DNA of 64,000 bases from Bacillota bacterium. Its GTDB lineage: Bacteria; Bacillota; Desulfotomaculia; Desulfotomaculales; Desulfallaceae. This document shows, piece by piece, positions 25,733 to 34,508 of this stretch (the first letter of the stretch is position 1; each line of letters begins with the position of its first letter). Below the pieces are notes generated by a model, which searched no databases, was not told the DNA's origin, and was given only the letters and a program-made list of their open reading frames with translations. The translations under genes and the position numbers were made by a program. The stretch is from contig JAEXOR010000031.1 of NCBI GenBank assembly GCA_023439185.1, positions 1 to 64,000 on the forward strand. The letters are read 5' to 3'.

Positions 25733-25826
25733 TGGCGGAGAGAGAGGGATTCGAACCCTCGAAACGGTTTCAAGCCGTTTACGCGATTTCCAGTCGCGCG
25801 CCTTCGACCAACTCAGCCATCTCTCC
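25733..25826 (-). tRNA. tRNA-Ser (anticodon GGA)
   Basis: Class II tRNA of 94 nt including an encoded CCA. The acceptor stem is GGAGAGA with TCTCTCC, the anticodon loop CTGGAAA reads GGA, a long variable arm is present, and GGTTCGAATCC forms the T loop. The AT-rich accessory region starts right next to it. Confidence 0.96.
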
Positions 25827-26012
25827 CTGGTCTACACATTAAAAAATATTCTCTTGTACCCGCTCAACCGGGCAAAAACTATTATACAGGGATTTTACTT
25901 CGACCGCAAGTCTTTTTGCCCCTTCAAGCAGCCTTAAACCAACTTGCCGACGTAAAAATTAATGGCAGCTCTGCCAGCATAAGGCCGTTAGTTTTATACC
26001 TTTGTAATTTTA

Positions 26013-26051
26013 TTGTACCTATTATTTTATTCTGTTATAATTATGACAGAA
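26013..26051 (+). promoter_or_regulatory. Promoter with overlapping operator, dUTPase-like gene
   Basis: TTGTAC (26013-26018) and TATAAT (26036-26041) are separated by exactly 17 bases. An inverted repeat TTCTGT...ACAGAA (26030-26035 and 26046-26051) straddles the -10 box, so a bound repressor would block polymerase. The leader to the gene is about 135 bases. Confidence 0.65.
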
Positions 26052-26184
26052 CGTGGGTTCGATGTGTAGAAACTAAACCAGTATGCACAAGCAAGATTTT
26101 AATGGATTATGTATTTCCCTGGTAATAGCGACCTGGTAGTGCTATTTAGTATGCAAACGATGGTTTATTGCGGGAGGGTATAAT

Positions 26185-27138
26185 ATGGCAAAAACCATTA
26201 CGGGTGATGCACTGAAAAAACTCGTTGAAGAAGGAATTATTATTGAAAATGGATTAATAGAAAACTGCGGATCATTAAAATATGATTTCGTTCTTAGTGA
26301 GGAATTCCTAAAATCAGATTTCAAAACGCCCAAGAAAATGTCAGATTTAACAGCATATGAGAAACGGGAGGCAGTAATTAATCCAGGCGAGGTAGTTTAT
26401 GTTCTTACTAAAGAAAAAATTAACCTGTCAAAAGACATGTATATGCACTTAAGTGCAAATAGAGGCATGTCAGAATACGGGGTCTTAACACTGGGCGGTT
26501 TTGCGGTTGACCCTGGATATTCCGGCAGGTTAATGTTTGGTTTATACAACTATTCAAGTACTCCTTTTACACTTATACCTGGCGAGAAATTGGTTGGGGC
26601 AGTATTTTACCAGCTTGACGAAGATGAAGCCAGTAGTATTAAAGAAATAAACGCTCCAAAACCAATTAATAAATTCCCACCTCGGTTGATTTCCATAATA
26701 GACAAATATTCACCTGTAGGATTAACCTCATTAGAAGATTCAATAAAAGTTATAAAAGATCAGATGGAAATGTTACGACAAGAACTAAACAAAAATAAAG
26801 ATGAGCTTTACGAACTGCGAAAGCTTGTCCAAGACACGCAAGAACAGACAAATAAAATAAGCAAATCAATTAATGATATATTCGATACTGTGGCAAATTT
26901 ATCCGGCTCGGTAAGAGAACTTAAAGGAACAGTAAGCGAGCTTACAAGTAACATTGATAAGGAAATAAAGCTTAGAAACAATATGTCAGACGAACTTGAC
27001 AAAAAATTAGAGATAATGTCAAAAGAAGTAAATAACAAAATTGCGTTTATTAAAGGTGCATCATGGACATTAAGCGCATTGCTTTCAGTATTGATAACTT
27101 TATTAGTAACATGGATTGGAGGATGGCTTAGTTTTTAA
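26185..27138 (+). CDS. dCTP deaminase/dUTPase-like protein with coiled coil and C-terminal membrane anchor
   Basis: Residues about 1-145 have the dCTP deaminase/dUTPase trimer fold: HLSANRGMSEYG near 88 takes the place of the phosphate-binding S-R motif, and GFAVDPGYSGRLMFGLYN (105-122) is the central signature. In Dcd enzymes the catalytic deaminase glutamate would be at about position 119, where this protein has glycine. Deaminase activity is therefore doubtful, while dUTPase or nucleotide-binding activity remains possible. Residues 185-285 are a long charged coiled coil, and 294-315 is a hydrophobic membrane segment at the very C-terminus. This architecture is not that of a housekeeping enzyme. 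The gene is AT-rich, lies alone next to a tRNA, and has its own promoter/operator and a GGGAGGG ribosome site. A defence or nucleotide-sensing role is inference. Confidence 0.75.
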   Translation: MAKTITGDALKKLVEEGIIIENGLIENCGSLKYDFVLSEEFLKSDFKTPKKMSDLTAYEKREAVINPGEVVYVLTKEKINLSKDMYMHLSANRGMSEYGVLTLGGFAVDPGYSGRLMFGLYNYSSTPFTLIPGEKLVGAVFYQLDEDEASSIKEINAPKPINKFPPRLISIIDKYSPVGLTSLEDSIKVIKDQMEMLRQELNKNKDELYELRKLVQDTQEQTNKISKSINDIFDTVANLSGSVRELKGTVSELTSNIDKEIKLRNNMSDELDKKLEIMSKEVNNKIAFIKGASWTLSALLSVLITLLVTWIGGWLSF

Positions 27139-27156
27139 TTACTGCAAAATCCCATT

Positions 27157-27651
27157 TCAGTTTTTGCCCAGCATTTTTTCGGTATTGGACCTGATAAAAT
27201 CAACATATTCCCGGCCTTGCAAAAGCTCCACCAGGGAAAAAAGATGTTCCAGTTCCCTGGCTACGTCTTTCTCCCCCTGTTGATCGAAGATATCCATAAC
27301 CCGATAGCTACCTCCCTGTTCCCACGCCTTGCCGAGCATTTCCGTGCCCTTTTCCGTCAGGTAAACCCTGCGGGCCCGGGCATCCTTGGGGTCGATATAT
27401 TTGATGGCAATCCCCTTTTTAACCAGGTTATCCACCACCTGCTTGACATTGGCCACTGTCCACAGGGAATATTCAGCCAGTTGGGTCATGGTGGCTCCGG
27501 GCTTGAAATTCAAGATCCATAACAGGTGGTGCTGGGGAACCGTTAAATCAAGTTCCCTGGCAACCTTGCTCCAGTCGGTGTTGATTGAGTTCATTATCGC
27601 CAGCAGCAAATTTTTATAAGCATAAATAGTAGCCAATTTCCTGCGTTCCAA
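27157..27651 (-). CDS. MarR family transcriptional regulator
   Basis: A 164-residue winged-helix regulator. The core lies at residues 35-105: LTVPQHHLLWIL, MTQLAEYSLWTVANVKQVVD as recognition helix region and the wing DPKDARARRVYLTEKG. It probably acts as a dimer; the ligand is unknown. The start is TTG with GGGAGATGA upstream. It lies tail-to-tail with the dUTPase-like gene and downstream of the candidate RNA terminator, so it may have its own promoter in the AT-rich 130 bases before it. Confidence 0.85.
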   Translation of the reverse strand: MERRKLATIYAYKNLLLAIMNSINTDWSKVARELDLTVPQHHLLWILNFKPGATMTQLAEYSLWTVANVKQVVDNLVKKGIAIKYIDPKDARARRVYLTEKGTEMLGKAWEQGGSYRVMDIFDQQGEKDVARELEHLFSLVELLQGREYVDFIRSNTEKMLGKN

Positions 27652-27784
27652 GCCGATTCATCTCCCGGTTGCTTAAATGACAGGGTTAAATATTATTTAC
27701 TTATAAAATAATCGACTCATTAACAGCTAAACTAAATAGCAGCTGTAACAACCGGCAGAAATTTTATATTCAAGCTCCTAAAGC

Positions 27785-28083
27785 ACATAAAAGAGGGAAG
27801 GCCGGGCCTTCCCTCTTAAAGCAACCATCCTTACAGTCTTCCTGTTCCAAACGCATTTCCGAAAGGTTCACTCATCATTCGGTTTTTGAATAACTTTCCC
27901 CAGAAACTCTTGAGAATAAGTTACTTACCGTTGGACCTCCTTGAAAGGATTAAGGATGCTGAAAATCTTACCGTACACTTGTAACCTGTTACACTATCCT
28001 TGGGCCAATTACTGCTCATTGGTTCCATTGCTGACGGTTCTTAAATTAAACGCTCACCAATTACTGCAAGGATGGTGCTTACT
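27785..28083 (-). ncRNA. Candidate structured RNA of unknown family
   Basis: About 265 nt on the minus strand closed by a long, nearly perfect end-to-end pairing: 28063-28081 pairs with 27819-27836. Inside are several hairpins, among them GTAAC-AG-GTTAC, CCAAT-N8-ATTGG, TCCTT-TC-AAGGA and CCGAA...TTCGG, plus AAGGAT...ATCCTT. The closing stem is followed at once by a strong terminator (27791-27817, then CTTTT). No protein-coding frame fits. It resembles the overall plan of 6S or another stand-alone RNA, but I found no signature of RNase P, tmRNA, c-di-GMP or cobalamin RNAs. A palindromic mobile repeat is an alternative. Confidence 0.55.
27791..27817 (-). terminator. Strong intrinsic terminator of the candidate RNA
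   Basis: AAGAGGGAAGGCC and GGCCTTCCCTCTT form a 13-base perfect stem followed by CTTTTATG on the minus strand. Confidence 0.8.
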
Positions 28084-28167
28084 AAAATTATAACCAACCG
28101 TGCGCGCAATTTCAAGTGTGTTCTGTAAATTTAAGCAGCTTATTTTTTACCCTGTTGACTTATGGAT

Positions 28168-29775
28168 TTACATTTTAAATCTCAGCACGACGCCATGCAG
28201 TTCCATGGCCAGTTTGTTGAGATTTTCCGTAGCAGCGGAAACCTCTTCCATGGCGGCGGTTTGTTCCTCGGTGGTACCGGCCACGTTTTGCACCCCGGCC
28301 GAAACCTGCTGCGCCGCGGCGGCGACATTTTGCACCTGGTCGGTCAGCTCTCTTACCGCTTTGATAATTTCGTTGAAGTTTTCCCCCGCCTCGGCCGCAA
28401 CCCGGTTCCCTTGCTCAACCTTTTCCGCACCGGCGGCCATTGCCCGCACCGCCTGTTCGGACTGGGCCTGGATTTCTTCGATTAATTCCGTAATTTCTTT
28501 GGTTGACCGGGCTGATTGTTCTGCCAGTTGACGAACTTCCTCGGCCACCACGGCGAACCCCCTGCCGGCGTCACCGGCCCTGGCGGCTTCAATGGCCGCG
28601 TTTAACGCCAAAAGGTTAGTCTGCTCCGCAATGTTTGTAATTACTTCTACAAATTGACTGACTCTTCCGATGGCCGCGTTTAAAGCGTTAATAGAATTGC
28701 CCACTTGCATCGACGAAGCCGTCATCTCCCGTATCTGGTCGGTGATCATCTCAATACTCCGGAAACCTTTATCGGCCTGCTTGGTGGCAATCCCCGCCTG
28801 GCGGGCCACCTCCTGGGTATTGTCCGCCATGTTTTCCACGGTGCTGGACATTTCACTCATGGTGGACGCCGTTTCAGTGGCGCCCACTGATGTCTGCTGG
28901 GCCTGGGCCGCTAATTGCCGGGCCGCGTCGGACAACTGATCCGAGGAGTTTTTGATTTTACCGGCGATTTCTTTAAACCCGGCCTGCATTTTATTCAACG
29001 CGCCGGCCAGTTGACCCAATTCGTCGGCAGTTTTTATTTCCAGCGTTTCCCTCAAATCACCTTCGGCATACTTGCCGGCGCAGGCCGCCATTTTCAGGAT
29101 GGGGTTCTTTAGCATCCTGGTCATGAATATACTGAGCAGCGCTCCGATGACCAGTGCGGCAACCAACATCATCACGGACGTGCTGATGATACTGTCGACA
29201 TGCAATGTTGATTGCGCTATGCTCTGATTAACTACTGCTTCATTTTCTTCCACCAGTTTGTGAATAATTTCGGTCAGTTTATTAGCAAAGGGCATCAAAT
29301 CCTCGTTTATCCTGTTCATTTCCGCCAGGTAAGCCTGGGATCTCTCCGTATTATCGGTTTTAAGCGCGATATGATAAACCTTTACCACCGGCGATAACTT
29401 GTTAATCAAACCGTCCCTGTACTGTGATGTGGCAATGATTAATGCTTGTACATCGGCCTTTTTATCCTCCCGGGCCATTTGCATCAGATTGCTTTCCATC
29501 TGAACCACCGATGTTAAACAGTCTTCGGTTTGCTGGTAATACCTTTCATCTCCATAGGTGACATAGTCCCTGATCGCCGTCATGCCGCTTTTGAAGGTGC
29601 TTTCAATTTGCAGCTCAAGAATTAAGCGTTCGTTGGCGGCGGCTATTTCGTCAATATCACCTTTGACTGAGTTTAAATTGAAATAAGAAGCGCCGCCCAA
29701 AACAACCACTATAACCAACATGATGATAAAACCCAGGCTTATTTTAGTACCCAATCCGAGTTTCAAATTATTCAC
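28168..29775 (-). CDS. Methyl-accepting chemotaxis protein
   Basis: Membrane chemoreceptor of 535 residues. TM1 is at about 11-31 and TM2 at about 196-216. Between them is a helical sensor of the four-helix-bundle type, followed by HAMP (about 217-270). The cytoplasmic signalling domain contains the conserved hairpin tip EQTNLLALNAAIEAARAG near 385 and GRGFAVVAEEVRQLAEQS just after. The ligand is unknown. It is a single gene between the helicase and the candidate RNA, whose 5' end is about 85 bases downstream. Confidence 0.95.
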   Translation of the reverse strand: MNNLKLGLGTKISLGFIIMLVIVVVLGGASYFNLNSVKGDIDEIAAANERLILELQIESTFKSGMTAIRDYVTYGDERYYQQTEDCLTSVVQMESNLMQMAREDKKADVQALIIATSQYRDGLINKLSPVVKVYHIALKTDNTERSQAYLAEMNRINEDLMPFANKLTEIIHKLVEENEAVVNQSIAQSTLHVDSIISTSVMMLVAALVIGALLSIFMTRMLKNPILKMAACAGKYAEGDLRETLEIKTADELGQLAGALNKMQAGFKEIAGKIKNSSDQLSDAARQLAAQAQQTSVGATETASTMSEMSSTVENMADNTQEVARQAGIATKQADKGFRSIEMITDQIREMTASSMQVGNSINALNAAIGRVSQFVEVITNIAEQTNLLALNAAIEAARAGDAGRGFAVVAEEVRQLAEQSARSTKEITELIEEIQAQSEQAVRAMAAGAEKVEQGNRVAAEAGENFNEIIKAVRELTDQVQNVAAAAQQVSAGVQNVAGTTEEQTAAMEEVSAATENLNKLAMELHGVVLRFKM

Positions 29776-29828
29776 ACCCCGATTTTTAAAAAGCTTTTAA
29801 CTAAAATATCGTACAACCACCGAAAAAA

Positions 29829-31280
29829 TTAATATTCTGATTTTTTATTTTTATTATATCCGCCGCGACCGCTCCGGCCGGGACGCCCGGTGTTTTTCTT
29901 GCCGAATCCGCTCCTGGCGTACCCCTTTGAGCCGGCGCCGGTGTTCCTGGGCTTCCTTACCGCCATGGGCCTTTCGTCGGTAAGGACCACCGGAGCCCAA
30001 TCGGTTTCCCTGGTCAGCGCCTTTAAGGCCGCGGCCACCAGGCTCACCGAGTCGGTTTGATCCAACAGTTCTTCGGCGGCCACGCGATATTTTTCGATCT
30101 CTCCGTTTTCCACGGTTTGCAGGAGTAAATCCATGGCCACGCGCTGCTGTCCCTTAAAAGCGTCTTTGTTGGTGGGCACTGGCCGGCGCATAATTTTACT
30201 CCTGGTGGTATACTCGATCATTTTCAAATGCCGGATCTCCCGCGGGGTCACCAGGGTGATGGCGGCGCCCGCGTGTCCCGCCCGGCCCGTCCGGCCGATG
30301 CGGTGCACATATCCTTCGGCGTCCTGGGGGATGTCAAAGTTATATATATGGGTCACCCCGGTGATATCCAGGCCCCGAGCGGCGACATCGGTGGCTACCA
30401 GCACCTCGGTGGCGCCTTCCTTGAATTTGCGCATCACCTGGTCGCGCCTGGCCTGGGGCATGTCCCCGTGGATTCCCTCCGCCGAATAGCCCCGCTTGGT
30501 CAACGCCTCGTAAAGCTCATCCACCCGGCGCTTGGTACGCCCGAAAATAATGGCCCGTTCCGGGGACTGGATGTCCAGCAAACGGCAGAGCACATCGAAT
30601 TTTTGCCGTTCTTCCACCTCGTAGTAGCTTTGCTCAACGCCGGGCACGGTAACCTGCCTGGCCGCGGTGCGGATTACCTCGGGCTCCCGCATAAACCGCC
30701 GGGCCAGCGTCTGGACCTGGTCCGGCATGGTGGCGGAGAACAGCAGGGTCTGGCGCTCTACGGGGACCTCTTTTAAGATATTTTCTATGTCTTCAATAAA
30801 ACCCATGTTCAGCATTTCGTCGGCCTCGTCCAGCACCGTTATCCGCACCTGGCTCAGCCTGATGGTCTTACGCCGCATGTGGTCCATCAAGCGGCCCGGG
30901 GTGGCCACGATAATCTGCGGCCTATTTTTCAGCGCCCTGATCTGGCGGTTGATATCCTGGCCGCCGTATACCGGCAGGGTGCGGATTCCCTTCAGGGAAC
31001 CAATTTTGTTCAATTCCTCGGCGACCTGGACGGCCAGTTCCCGGGTCGGCGTCAGCACAACGGCTTGAATGTGCTCCCGTCCGGGCTCCAAAAACTCCAC
31101 CATGGGCACGCCAAAAGCCGCCGTTTTGCCGGTGCCGGTGTGAGCCTGACCGATTAAATCCCTTCCCTCCATGGCCACTGGAATAGCCTGGGCCTGGATC
31201 GGCGTCGCCTCTTCAAAGCCCATGTTATTGAGAGCCTGAAGTACCGGTGGGTTAAGACCAAATGCATTAAAAGCAATCAT
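29829..31280 (-). CDS. DEAD-box ATP-dependent RNA helicase (CshA-like)
   Basis: RNA helicase of 483 residues with all core motifs: Q-motif ATPIQAQAIP near 25, AHTGTGKTAA near 46, PTRELAVQV near 78, VLDEADEMLNMGF near 148, SATMP near 182, ARGLDIT near 302 and HRIGRTGRAGHAG near 325. The C-terminal 40 residues are glycine/arginine/lysine-rich, an RNA-binding tail. It most resembles CshA/DeaD helicases of Firmicutes used in RNA decay and cold growth. Confidence 0.93.
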   Translation of the reverse strand: MIAFNAFGLNPPVLQALNNMGFEEATPIQAQAIPVAMEGRDLIGQAHTGTGKTAAFGVPMVEFLEPGREHIQAVVLTPTRELAVQVAEELNKIGSLKGIRTLPVYGGQDINRQIRALKNRPQIIVATPGRLMDHMRRKTIRLSQVRITVLDEADEMLNMGFIEDIENILKEVPVERQTLLFSATMPDQVQTLARRFMREPEVIRTAARQVTVPGVEQSYYEVEERQKFDVLCRLLDIQSPERAIIFGRTKRRVDELYEALTKRGYSAEGIHGDMPQARRDQVMRKFKEGATEVLVATDVAARGLDITGVTHIYNFDIPQDAEGYVHRIGRTGRAGHAGAAITLVTPREIRHLKMIEYTTRSKIMRRPVPTNKDAFKGQQRVAMDLLLQTVENGEIEKYRVAAEELLDQTDSVSLVAAALKALTRETDWAPVVLTDERPMAVRKPRNTGAGSKGYARSGFGKKNTGRPGRSGRGGYNKNKKSEY

Positions 31281-31441
31281 TAATTGATAATCTCCTTTTT
31301 TTTGGTTTAAACTGTTTAATAGTTGCGTTATCTATTATATCGCATATCCCGCCCATAATTTACATATCCGGGGTAAAATTAATTAATGAAAAGTTCCGTT
31401 TGCCTTATAATACTAATATCACCTACTGCGGAGGAGCAGAT

Positions 31442-32689
31442 ATGTCCTATGACCTGATTGTGGCGGGCGGGGGTCCGGCGGGGATGCTGGGGGCCGCCAC
31501 GGCGGCGGCCGGTGGCTCGCGGGTCGTGCTGCTGGAGAAGAATGAAAAACCGGGCAAAAAGCTGTATCTGACCGGCAAGGGCAGGTGCAATGTCACCAAT
31601 TACGGCGACATTGACGACTACCTGGAGCATATCGTCACTAATAAAAAGTTTTTATACAGCGCGTTAAAAAGCTTCACCAACCGGCAGCTCATCGCGCTGC
31701 TGGAGTCATTAGGCTTAAAAACAAAGGTGGAACGGGGCAACCGGGTTTTCCCCCAAACGGACAAATCCAGCGATGTCATCAAGGCGCTGCAAAAACACCT
31801 GGCCTTAAATAATGTGGAGCTCAGGCTGAATACCGAAATTAAAAATATCCTGGTCCGGGAAGGCCGGGCGGAAGGCGTCGTTTTAAGCGACGGTCGGACC
31901 ATCCGGGCGGGAAAAGTCCTCCTGGCCACCGGAGGCATGTCTTACAGGCAAACCGGGTCCACCGGGGACGGCTATCGCATGGCCCGGCAACTGGGGCATT
32001 CCGTGGTGGAACCCAAACCGGCCCTGGTTCCCCTGGTAACCGCCGAGTCATGGGTTAGGGAACTGCAGGGGCTGGCTTTAAAGAACGTTGCCGTGCAGGC
32101 CATGGTCAACAACAAAGTTAAGGCGGAACAGTTCGGTGAAATGCTGTTCACCCATTTCGGGGTCTCCGGTCCCATCATATTAAGCATCAGCAGCTGTTTA
32201 AAACCGCTGCGCCCGCCGGTGCGGCTGAAGATTGATTTAAAACCCGCGCTAACCGATGAACAACTGGATGCCCGTCTGCAAAGGGATTTTAACCGGTACC
32301 CGGGCAAACACCTGAAAAACGCCCTGGACGAGTTGCTCCCCCAGAGGTTAATCCCCATCGTCCTGGCCCGGTCCGGTTTGGAGATCCACAAGCCGGTAAA
32401 CCAAATGTCCAAAAAAGAACGCGGCCTGCTGGTACAGGCCCTGAAAAATTTAGCATTAACCGTTACCGGCACCAGGCCGTTAAACGAAGCCATTATCACC
32501 AGCGGCGGAATCAATGTTCGGGAAATCAACCCTTCGACCCTGGAATCAAAAATTATCCGGGGACTTTATTTCGCCGGCGAGGTCATTGACGTGGACGCCT
32601 TAACCGGCGGGTATAATCTGCAGATCGCTTTTTCCACCGGCTACCTCGGCGGCCTTAGCGCCGCGGCGGCAAAAAGCCCCCTTTGTTAG
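31442..32689 (+). CDS. NAD(P)/FAD-dependent oxidoreductase, BaiN/HI0933 family
   Basis: Flavoprotein of 415 residues. The N-terminal dinucleotide-binding motif DLIVAGGGPAGMLGAATAA is followed by the family signature GKKLYLTGKGRCNVTN near 41. FTHFGVSGPIIL near 238 and the C-terminal FAGEVIDVDALTGGYNLQ complete the pattern. The family includes BaiN, a bile-acid reductase, but most members have no known substrate. I chose the ATG at 31442, with GGAGGAG upstream; the frame opens 14 codons earlier. It is divergent from the helicase. Confidence 0.9.
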   Translation: MSYDLIVAGGGPAGMLGAATAAAGGSRVVLLEKNEKPGKKLYLTGKGRCNVTNYGDIDDYLEHIVTNKKFLYSALKSFTNRQLIALLESLGLKTKVERGNRVFPQTDKSSDVIKALQKHLALNNVELRLNTEIKNILVREGRAEGVVLSDGRTIRAGKVLLATGGMSYRQTGSTGDGYRMARQLGHSVVEPKPALVPLVTAESWVRELQGLALKNVAVQAMVNNKVKAEQFGEMLFTHFGVSGPIILSISSCLKPLRPPVRLKIDLKPALTDEQLDARLQRDFNRYPGKHLKNALDELLPQRLIPIVLARSGLEIHKPVNQMSKKERGLLVQALKNLALTVTGTRPLNEAIITSGGINVREINPSTLESKIIRGLYFAGEVIDVDALTGGYNLQIAFSTGYLGGLSAAAAKSPLC

Positions 32690-32730
32690 GGGATTCGTGG
32701 CCGGCTTTAACCACCTGCGGCGGTCCCGGT

Positions 32731-34122
32731 CTAAAATTCGGCGTTTTTGGGCGTCCTGGGGAAAGAGATTACGTCCCGGATATTGGTCATGCCGGTGAGG
32801 TACATAATCAGCCGCTCGAAACCCAGGCCGAAACCGGCGTGCTTGGCGCCTCCGTATTTCCGGAGCTCCAGGTACCACCAGTAATCCTCTTTGTTTAAAC
32901 CCAGCTGCTCCATCCTTTTTTCCAGGTAATCCAGCCTTTCCTCCCGCTGGCTGCCGCCGATGATTTCCCCCACCCCGGGGGCCAAAAGGTCCATGGCCGC
33001 CACAGTTTTGCCATCGTCGTTCAGGCGCATGTAAAAGGCTTTGATTTCCACTGGGTAGTCGGTGACAAAAACCGGTTTATGAAAGTGTTTCTCGGTGAGG
33101 TACCGCTCGTGCTCGGTCTGCAAATCCACCCCCCACCGCACCGGGTATTCGAACTGTTCGCCGGACTCCTTCAGTATCTCCACCGCTTCAGTGTAAGTGG
33201 TCCGGGCGAATTCCGATTTAAGCACATTCTCCAGGCGCTCAAACAGCGTCTGATCCACAAAGCTGTTGAAAAATCCCATCTCTTCAGGGTAATTGTCCAG
33301 CACATAACCAATGACGTATTTTAACATGTCCTCCGCCAGATCCATGTCGTCCCGCAGCTCCGCAAAGGCCATTTCAGGCTCGATCATCCAAAACTCGGCG
33401 GCGTGCCGGGGCGTGTTGGAGTTTTCGGCCCGGAAGGTGGGACCGAAGGTATACACTTTCCCGAAAGCCAGGGCATAGTTCTCAGCTTCCAACTGGCCGC
33501 TGACGGTAAGGCCGGTCTCCTTGCCGAAGAAGTCCCCGGCAAAGTCCACTCCGCCCCGGGGGTCCCGCGGCAGCTCGGCCAGATCAAGGGTGGTCACCCG
33601 GAACATTTCCCCGGCGCCCTCGGCGTCGCTGCCGGTAATAATAGGGGTATGCACGTAAACAAAGCCCCGCTCCTGGAAGAACTTGTGGATGGCGTACGCG
33701 GCGGCGGACCGGATCCTGAATACCGCCGCAAAAGTGTTTGTCCGAGGGCGCAGGTGGGCAATGGTGCGCAGATATTCAAAAGTATGCCTTTTTTTCTGCA
33801 GCGGGTAGTCCGGAGCGGAATGCCCTTCCACTTCGATGCTGGCCGCCTTTAACTCGAAAGGCTGTTTGGCGCCCGGGGATTCCGTCAGTTCACCCGCCAC
33901 CCGGATGGCCGAACCGGTGATCAGCCTGGCCGCTTCCTTAAAGTTGGGCAGGCTGTCTTCATAAACCACCTGCAGGCTAGCAAAAAACGACCCGTCGTTA
34001 AGTTCGATAAAACCAAAGGTTTTAGATGACCGGACTGTCCGCACCCAACCGTTGACCTGTATTTTCCGGCCCATATAACGGTCCGTCGACCTGTATAAAT
34101 CCTTAACCGTGGTTTTTTCCAC
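32731..34122 (-). CDS. asnS: Asparaginyl-tRNA synthetase
   Basis: Class IIb synthetase of 463 residues. The N-terminal OB fold (VNGWVRTVRSSKTFGFIEL near residue 23) binds the anticodon. Motif 2 with FRAENSNTPRHAAEFWMIEP near 230 and motif 3 with GFGLGFERLIMYL near 436 are clear. The acidic FWMIEPEMAF typical of AsnS separates it from AspS. No T-box is present upstream, unlike metG. Confidence 0.94.
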   Translation of the reverse strand: MEKTTVKDLYRSTDRYMGRKIQVNGWVRTVRSSKTFGFIELNDGSFFASLQVVYEDSLPNFKEAARLITGSAIRVAGELTESPGAKQPFELKAASIEVEGHSAPDYPLQKKRHTFEYLRTIAHLRPRTNTFAAVFRIRSAAAYAIHKFFQERGFVYVHTPIITGSDAEGAGEMFRVTTLDLAELPRDPRGGVDFAGDFFGKETGLTVSGQLEAENYALAFGKVYTFGPTFRAENSNTPRHAAEFWMIEPEMAFAELRDDMDLAEDMLKYVIGYVLDNYPEEMGFFNSFVDQTLFERLENVLKSEFARTTYTEAVEILKESGEQFEYPVRWGVDLQTEHERYLTEKHFHKPVFVTDYPVEIKAFYMRLNDDGKTVAAMDLLAPGVGEIIGGSQREERLDYLEKRMEQLGLNKEDYWWYLELRKYGGAKHAGFGLGFERLIMYLTGMTNIRDVISFPRTPKNAEF

Positions 34123-34178
34123 CTGGTTTTAATCCCCTTTGCCGGTATTTTAAAGCAGGGTAAACTGCAAAAAAGGCT

Positions 34179-34466
34179 TCAGATGGTGGGCTTTCTGAAT
34201 GGGATCACCTTGCCCATGTTTCGCGCCGGCGGCTTTTCCCCGCAGGACGAGCAGCCACCACCGCAGCCCGGGGTATAGCCCACAAATACTTTGCGCCAGT
34301 ACACCTGCCATTTATCTTCCGCCTGCTCGACCCTGGTCTCCACCTGGTACTGGGGACCGCCGGGCCGGTTGGCCAGCCTGGCTTCCGTGGCAGCGACGAT
34401 ATTGGCGGTTTGCAGCGCTTTCTCTTCTGAATCAAAATCGCTCTGCAGTTTGCTCCAGTCCATCAT
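34179..34466 (-). CDS. Unknown small protein with cysteine cluster
   Basis: About 95 residues, starting at the ATG with GGAGG six bases upstream (the frame opens at 34493). The C-terminal part has GCGGGCSSCGE, a glycine/cysteine cluster that could bind metal, and ends in a basic segment. I do not recognise the family. It lies between asnS and nudC on the same strand, 15 bases after nudC, and could share the nudC transcript. Confidence 0.6.
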   Translation of the reverse strand: MMDWSKLQSDFDSEEKALQTANIVAATEARLANRPGGPQYQVETRVEQAEDKWQVYWRKVFVGYTPGCGGGCSSCGEKPPARNMGKVIPFRKPTI

Positions 34467-34508
34467 ATCACCCCTCCAAAGCAAATAAATCATCTTACAA
34501 TCGTCTTT

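Noticed and set aside
27785..28083. c-di-GMP, cobalamin, RNase P or tmRNA identity for the structured RNA
   Set aside because: None of the conserved core motifs of these RNAs is present on either strand.
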